From positions 1 through 48,533 of the forward strand of contig MFLE01000009.1 in NCBI GenBank assembly GCA_001781205.1: a stretch of DNA of 48,533 nt, written 5' to 3'. Positions 44,317 through 48,533 of the stretch are shown here, in pieces; position 1 is the first letter of the stretch, and each line of letters begins with the position of its first letter. Made by a program: the position numbers and the translations under genes. The notes below the pieces were generated by a model, which saw nothing but the letters and a program-made list of their open reading frames with translations, had not been told where the DNA came from and searched no databases. Source of the DNA: Candidatus Kaiserbacteria bacterium RIFCSPHIGHO2_02_FULL_49_34 (GTDB taxonomy: Bacteria; Patescibacteriota; Minisyncoccia; Phycocordibacterales; UBA918).

Positions 44317-46086
44317 TTGCATAATCTATTCATACTCGCGTTCTTTGTAAAAGAAGATGCGTGTCTTTACTTGTTTTCCAATTCTACCGTGGATCGTCTC
44401 TTTGCATATTTTGACCATCTGAAGCCGGGTGACCGACTGCTCTTTGCGTGTGCGCTTGGTGCGCTTGTGATTACGTTTCTTCTTGCCGTGGTGCAGGTAA
44501 GTAATCGTTTTCTTGTGGAAACGCCACTTCATGGTGATGCTCTTACTGAAGGTTTTGTCGGCGTACCTCGGTTTATAAACCCAGTGCTTGCAACCACGCA
44601 ACTTGATAAGGATCTCTCGGCGCTTGTTTATGCAGGGGTGATGCAGATTGATGCCGAAGGAAATCTCGCGTATGACCTTGCGGAAGACGTTGCGATAAAC
44701 GACGAGGGTACCACCTACACTATCACTCTCGCACAGAACCGTATGTGGAGTGACGGCACCCCAGTCACTGCAGAAGATGTTGCTTTCACCATTCGGACCA
44801 CACAAGATGCAATTGTCGGTTCGTCACTTCGCGCACCGTTTCAACATGTTTCTGTGGAAGTTGTCGGCACGCATGAGGTTGTGCTTACTATTCCTGCGCG
44901 CGATCCCGGTTTTCTTGAACTTCTTACTATTGGCATTTTGCCCGCACATATTTGGAGTCCAATTGCGCCTGATCGTCTAAGCTATAGCGACTATAATCTC
45001 ACTCCTGTCGGTGCAGGGAAGTTCACACTCGCAACACGGAAGACGTCTATCGATGGTTCGCCTGAAGTATTTGTCTTCGTGCCACAAGGAGTATCTACTG
45101 ATGCTCCACGGGTGAATCTCCATGCGCGCTTCTTCCCTAATGACGAACTACGGATTGGAGCCCTCTTAGCAGGAACGATTGACATGGCGGCAAGTATTGA
45201 CGCAGCGAGCGCCGCACGAATTCAGGCAGCATCTGACGTGTCGCTCATGACACGTACTTTGCCGCGTACCTTTGGTGTCTTCTTTAATCAGAAAACCGCA
45301 CCAGCACTTCTTGACACGGCTGCACGCGAAGCACTTGACCTACTTATTGACCGTGAAGCGCTCACACACGCAGTGCTCGGCAGTTACGGCGAAAGCACTA
45401 GTGAACCACTGCCTGTAGCGTGGAAGACAGGGGTTGATGGGTTAACTCCAGCAGAGGACAAGAGTATTGGACTTGAAGCTGCACGAGCAAGGCTCGAGCG
45501 CGGTGACTGGGAGTGGCATGAAGATGAAAGCCTTTGGGCAAAAAAGATTGCCGGCGCAACCACAACACTCTCATTCACCATAACCACACTCAACACACCT
45601 GTTTTTACCGAGACTGCCGCAGCATTCGCAGCCCGGCTCGCAGAGCTTGGTGTTCCTACAAAAGTTATTGCACGTGAACGTGCTGATATGAACAGTACTA
45701 TCGCGGCGCGAGAATATGAAATGCTCTTGTATGGGACAGCGTTCGGACGAGCTCGTGACCTGTATCCATTTTGGCATTCATCACGCCGCGTTGAGCCAGG
45801 CCTCAATGTTGCACTCTATACGAACCTTTCTGCCGACACGTCGCTTGAACATATGCGAAGCGCAACGACAACCGAAGCATACGGTGCAGCATATGAAAGT
45901 TTTATGACTGCGTTCCGTGCTGATACGCCCGCCCTGTTTCTCTTCAGTCCATACTTTATATATGCAGTACGCGATGACGTCACGCTCGAGCTGCCTGCTC
46001 GCATCGTCGACCAGTCTGAACGTTTTGCACTCATACAGACATGGTATAAGGAGACAGAGAGAGTCTGGAAAATATTTGCAAAATAA
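44317..46086 (+). CDS. Family 5 (oligopeptide-type) solute-binding protein, membrane-anchored
   Basis: EGFVGVPRFINPVLATTQLDKDLSALVYAGVMQIDAEGNLAYDLAEDVAINDEGTTYTITLAQNRMWSDGTPVTAEDVAFTI; start uncertain (TTG). Confidence 0.85.
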   Translation: MHNLFILAFFVKEDACLYLFSNSTVDRLFAYFDHLKPGDRLLFACALGALVITFLLAVVQVSNRFLVETPLHGDALTEGFVGVPRFINPVLATTQLDKDLSALVYAGVMQIDAEGNLAYDLAEDVAINDEGTTYTITLAQNRMWSDGTPVTAEDVAFTIRTTQDAIVGSSLRAPFQHVSVEVVGTHEVVLTIPARDPGFLELLTIGILPAHIWSPIAPDRLSYSDYNLTPVGAGKFTLATRKTSIDGSPEVFVFVPQGVSTDAPRVNLHARFFPNDELRIGALLAGTIDMAASIDAASAARIQAASDVSLMTRTLPRTFGVFFNQKTAPALLDTAAREALDLLIDREALTHAVLGSYGESTSEPLPVAWKTGVDGLTPAEDKSIGLEAARARLERGDWEWHEDESLWAKKIAGATTTLSFTITTLNTPVFTETAAAFAARLAELGVPTKVIARERADMNSTIAAREYEMLLYGTAFGRARDLYPFWHSSRRVEPGLNVALYTNLSADTSLEHMRSATTTEAYGAAYESFMTAFRADTPALFLFSPYFIYAVRDDVTLELPARIVDQSERFALIQTWYKETERVWKIFAK

Positions 46087-46091
46087 TGGGC

Positions 46092-46210
46092 GGCTTCCAA
46101 AATTGTCACATTTGCACCGGCTTCGCGAAATTTTCTCTTCACCGTACGTCAGGTACGGCTCCGATAAAATTTCACTCCAGCCGGCACAACTGCACTCAAT
46201 TTTGAAAGCC
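46092..46210. repeat. Family-2 nested palindrome (copy 4)
   Basis: GGCTTCCAAAATTG/CAATTTTGAAAGCC; CACCGGCT/AGCCGGCAC; GAAATTTT/AAAATTTC; CCGTACGTCAGGTACGG core. Confidence 0.85.
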
Positions 46211-46268
46211 GTAGCACGAACCTCGCAGAACTAAAAACTATTAAACAATTTTAACTATTAAACAATTT

Positions 46269-48308
46269 ATGGAACCCTCATCATCATCTCCACGATCACG
46301 GCGCGTCTTCTCAAATATGCGCCCACGTCGTACATCGGGAGACGAAGCACGTACCTCACGTGCGCCGTACCCGCGTCGCGCCCCTGATGCTTCACACACT
46401 CCCCGTGCGCCGCTTCCGTCGCATACTCCCCGCACTCCGCATACACGGAATCGCGCCGAAAGCGCACCAGCATCACCTGCTGGTCGCAACAACATTCGCT
46501 TCGTCCGCAAAGACGAGCCACGTAAGCGTGTGCGTACACAGGCGCGTCAGCGTCGTAGCACTACGTCGCCAGCACTCGTACAGCGTCCGAATACAGACAT
46601 TCGTCCGCTTGCTATACAGCAAGTAACCGACCCAAACATTGTTCGTATTGGTGTTGTTTCTGGTGCAGAAGGCATCGGACGCAACATGTACTTCTACGAA
46701 GACCATGAAAACATTATCATCTTCGACTGTGGACTCCAGTTCGTATCACCGCTTCACAATGCGCCGGGCGTTAACTTCATCTTGCCAAACACACAGTACC
46801 TGGAAGCCAATAAGCATAAAATCCGTGGCATGTTCATCACGCACGGACACCTCGACCACATCGGCGGTATTCAATTCCTCATCGAACGTCTCGGCTATCC
46901 ACGCATTTACACACAGTACCTCACGTCGCTCCTTATTTTGAAGCGTCACGAAGAGTATCCTCATCTTGACCCGCTCGACATGCAGGTTATTAAAGAAGGG
47001 GAGTCAGTTACCTTCAGTACGGGCATCAAGGTAAAAACATTCCCTGTTACTCACTCGATTCCTGACGCAATGGGTGTCATGGTGGAAACACAATGGGGCA
47101 ATGTTGTCTTTACCGGCGACGTGCGCCTCGATCACAAAAACGAAGAAGTAGTCGGCGAAGAAAAACGCTACTGGGAACACGTCGGTGCACAGAAGAACCT
47201 CCTTCTCATCGCTGACTCAACCAACTGTGACCGCCCCGGCTTCTCACAGCCAGAAGGTGTTGTCTTCGAGAATCTTCGCAAGTACATTCGCGACACGAAA
47301 GGTCGTCTCGTTATAGGTACCTTTGCGTCACAGTTTGAACGTCTCACGTCAATCGTGCAGTCATGTATTGAGTTCGGTCGTGTTATCGTGCCTGAAGGTC
47401 GTTCAATTAAGACGAACCTCGACATCGCCATCAAAGCAGGCATCATCACGGTGCCCCCAGGACTCATTGTCTCCGCGCCAGAAGCCGAAAAGCATCCACG
47501 CGAAAAGCTCGTTATCCTTGCAACTGGTGCACAGGGCGAAGAGTTCGCCGCAATGTCCCGCATTGCAACAGGCGGACACCGTTTCTTTAAGCTCGACCAG
47601 TACGACACCGTGCTCCTTTCCTCATCAGTTATTCCAGGAAATGAACTCGCCGTACAGTCGCTCAAAGACAAAATCTTCCGCAACAACTCACGCGTTGTCA
47701 CCTACCAGGGCGACAATATCCACGCATCAGGTCACGGATACTCAGGCGAAATGAATTGGATTCGTCGCACTGTCGGACCAAAGTTCCTCATGCCGATTCA
47801 CGGTAACCACTTCCACCTCAAGAGCCACATGTATGCGGCGATTGCGGATGGATTCCCACGTGAGAACGTCGTCGTGCCAGACAACGGTTCAGTTATCGAA
47901 ATCTACAAGGGGGAACTCCTCCGTGTGCTCCCCGACAAAATGCCGAATGAAGACCTTACCGTTGACGGACTCTCTGTCGGACTCCGTCAAGAAGTCGTGC
48001 TCCGCGACCGTATCGCGCTTTCGAACGATGGCATGTTTGTCGTCGTAGCATCACTCGACACCCGCACCGGAAAGCTTCGTAAGTCACCTGATATTATATC
48101 GCGAGGCTTCATTTACCTCCGTGAAAACCAGCAACTCTTGAACGACGCGCGCACCATGGTGCGCGACCACATCGAGCGTTCAACCGCTGGCTCTCGCCAT
48201 ATTGATCTCGATGTTCTCCGTGACGAAGTCACCGAAGCCCTTACGAAATTCCTCCTCGTACAAACCAACAAGACTCCAATTGTAATCCCAGTAATTATAG
48301 GATTTTAG
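46269..48308 (+). CDS. rnj: Ribonuclease J
   Basis: FITHGHLDHIGGIQFLIERL metallo-beta-lactamase motif, VFTGDVRLDHKN, GHGYSGEMNWIRRTVGPKFLMPIHGNHFHLKSH. Confidence 0.93.
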   Translation: MEPSSSSPRSRRVFSNMRPRRTSGDEARTSRAPYPRRAPDASHTPRAPLPSHTPRTPHTRNRAESAPASPAGRNNIRFVRKDEPRKRVRTQARQRRSTTSPALVQRPNTDIRPLAIQQVTDPNIVRIGVVSGAEGIGRNMYFYEDHENIIIFDCGLQFVSPLHNAPGVNFILPNTQYLEANKHKIRGMFITHGHLDHIGGIQFLIERLGYPRIYTQYLTSLLILKRHEEYPHLDPLDMQVIKEGESVTFSTGIKVKTFPVTHSIPDAMGVMVETQWGNVVFTGDVRLDHKNEEVVGEEKRYWEHVGAQKNLLLIADSTNCDRPGFSQPEGVVFENLRKYIRDTKGRLVIGTFASQFERLTSIVQSCIEFGRVIVPEGRSIKTNLDIAIKAGIITVPPGLIVSAPEAEKHPREKLVILATGAQGEEFAAMSRIATGGHRFFKLDQYDTVLLSSSVIPGNELAVQSLKDKIFRNNSRVVTYQGDNIHASGHGYSGEMNWIRRTVGPKFLMPIHGNHFHLKSHMYAAIADGFPRENVVVPDNGSVIEIYKGELLRVLPDKMPNEDLTVDGLSVGLRQEVVLRDRIALSNDGMFVVVASLDTRTGKLRKSPDIISRGFIYLRENQQLLNDARTMVRDHIERSTAGSRHIDLDVLRDEVTEALTKFLLVQTNKTPIVIPVIIGF

Positions 48309-48345
48309 AGAAGTCTAAAAAATCTGCGCTAAGCAGATTTTTTTG
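48309..48345 (+). terminator. Terminator after RNase J
   Basis: aaaaaatctgcgctaagcagatttttttg. Confidence 0.85.
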
Positions 48346-48423
48346 TTGGAGGATGTGACTGATATAATGCTCGTTAGTTATCCACTTCTTATTTTCGCAA
48401 AGTGGAGTTATAGTGTACTCACT

Positions 48424-48533
48424 ATGTCAACCAATACAAAAATCTTCACCACCCTCATTACCATCTCATTCCTCCTCATCATAGGAATCGTCCTCCGCTA
48501 CACCCAAGCAGCCGACGTCTCAACCTCAGCAGA
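48424..48533 (+). CDS. N-terminus of another 27042-family secreted paralog (truncated by window end)
   Basis: MSTNTKIFTTLITISFLLIIGIVLRYTQAADVSTSAE nearly matches MSTNIKIFGTLISVSFLLIVGLVIRYTGAADVATTAE. Confidence 0.75.
   Translation, partial: MSTNTKIFTTLITISFLLIIGIVLRYTQAADVSTSA

Overview
The window is a chromosomal segment with the look of a Patescibacteria/CPR (Parcubacteria-like) genome; that assignment is inferred from gene content and compact promoters, not from a search. Recognisable housekeeping genes are the EF-Tu C-terminus, rpsJ, recG, nrdA, a class I fructose-bisphosphate aldolase, leuS, rodA/ftsW, a pilB/gspE-type ATPase, ybeY, ftsA, secG and RNase J, plus the RNase P RNA (rnpB). 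Between them lie envelope and secretion genes: a SipW-type signal peptidase with TasA-like substrates, M14 peptidase paralogs, FISUMP and VWA proteins, an operon of TPR-like and Ig-like-repeat proteins, and solute-binding proteins. The strongest non-standard signals are: (1) a family of intergenic elements that fold as a four-way cloverleaf with compensatory changes between copies; (2) a second family of nested palindromes around CAGGTACGGCTC; (3) an ~85-bp coding-like repeat that interrupts one member of each of the other two families; (4) a Nudix domain inserted in the editing domain of LeuRS; (5) a phosphoribosyltransferase fused to a PQQ-type beta-propeller; (6) a tandem M14 pair in which one copy has lost several catalytic residues; (7) widespread TATACT-N6-ATG promoters that predict leaderless mRNAs; (8) a terminator-like hairpin ahead of nrdA. 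All assignments come from reading motifs by eye; no database search was run.
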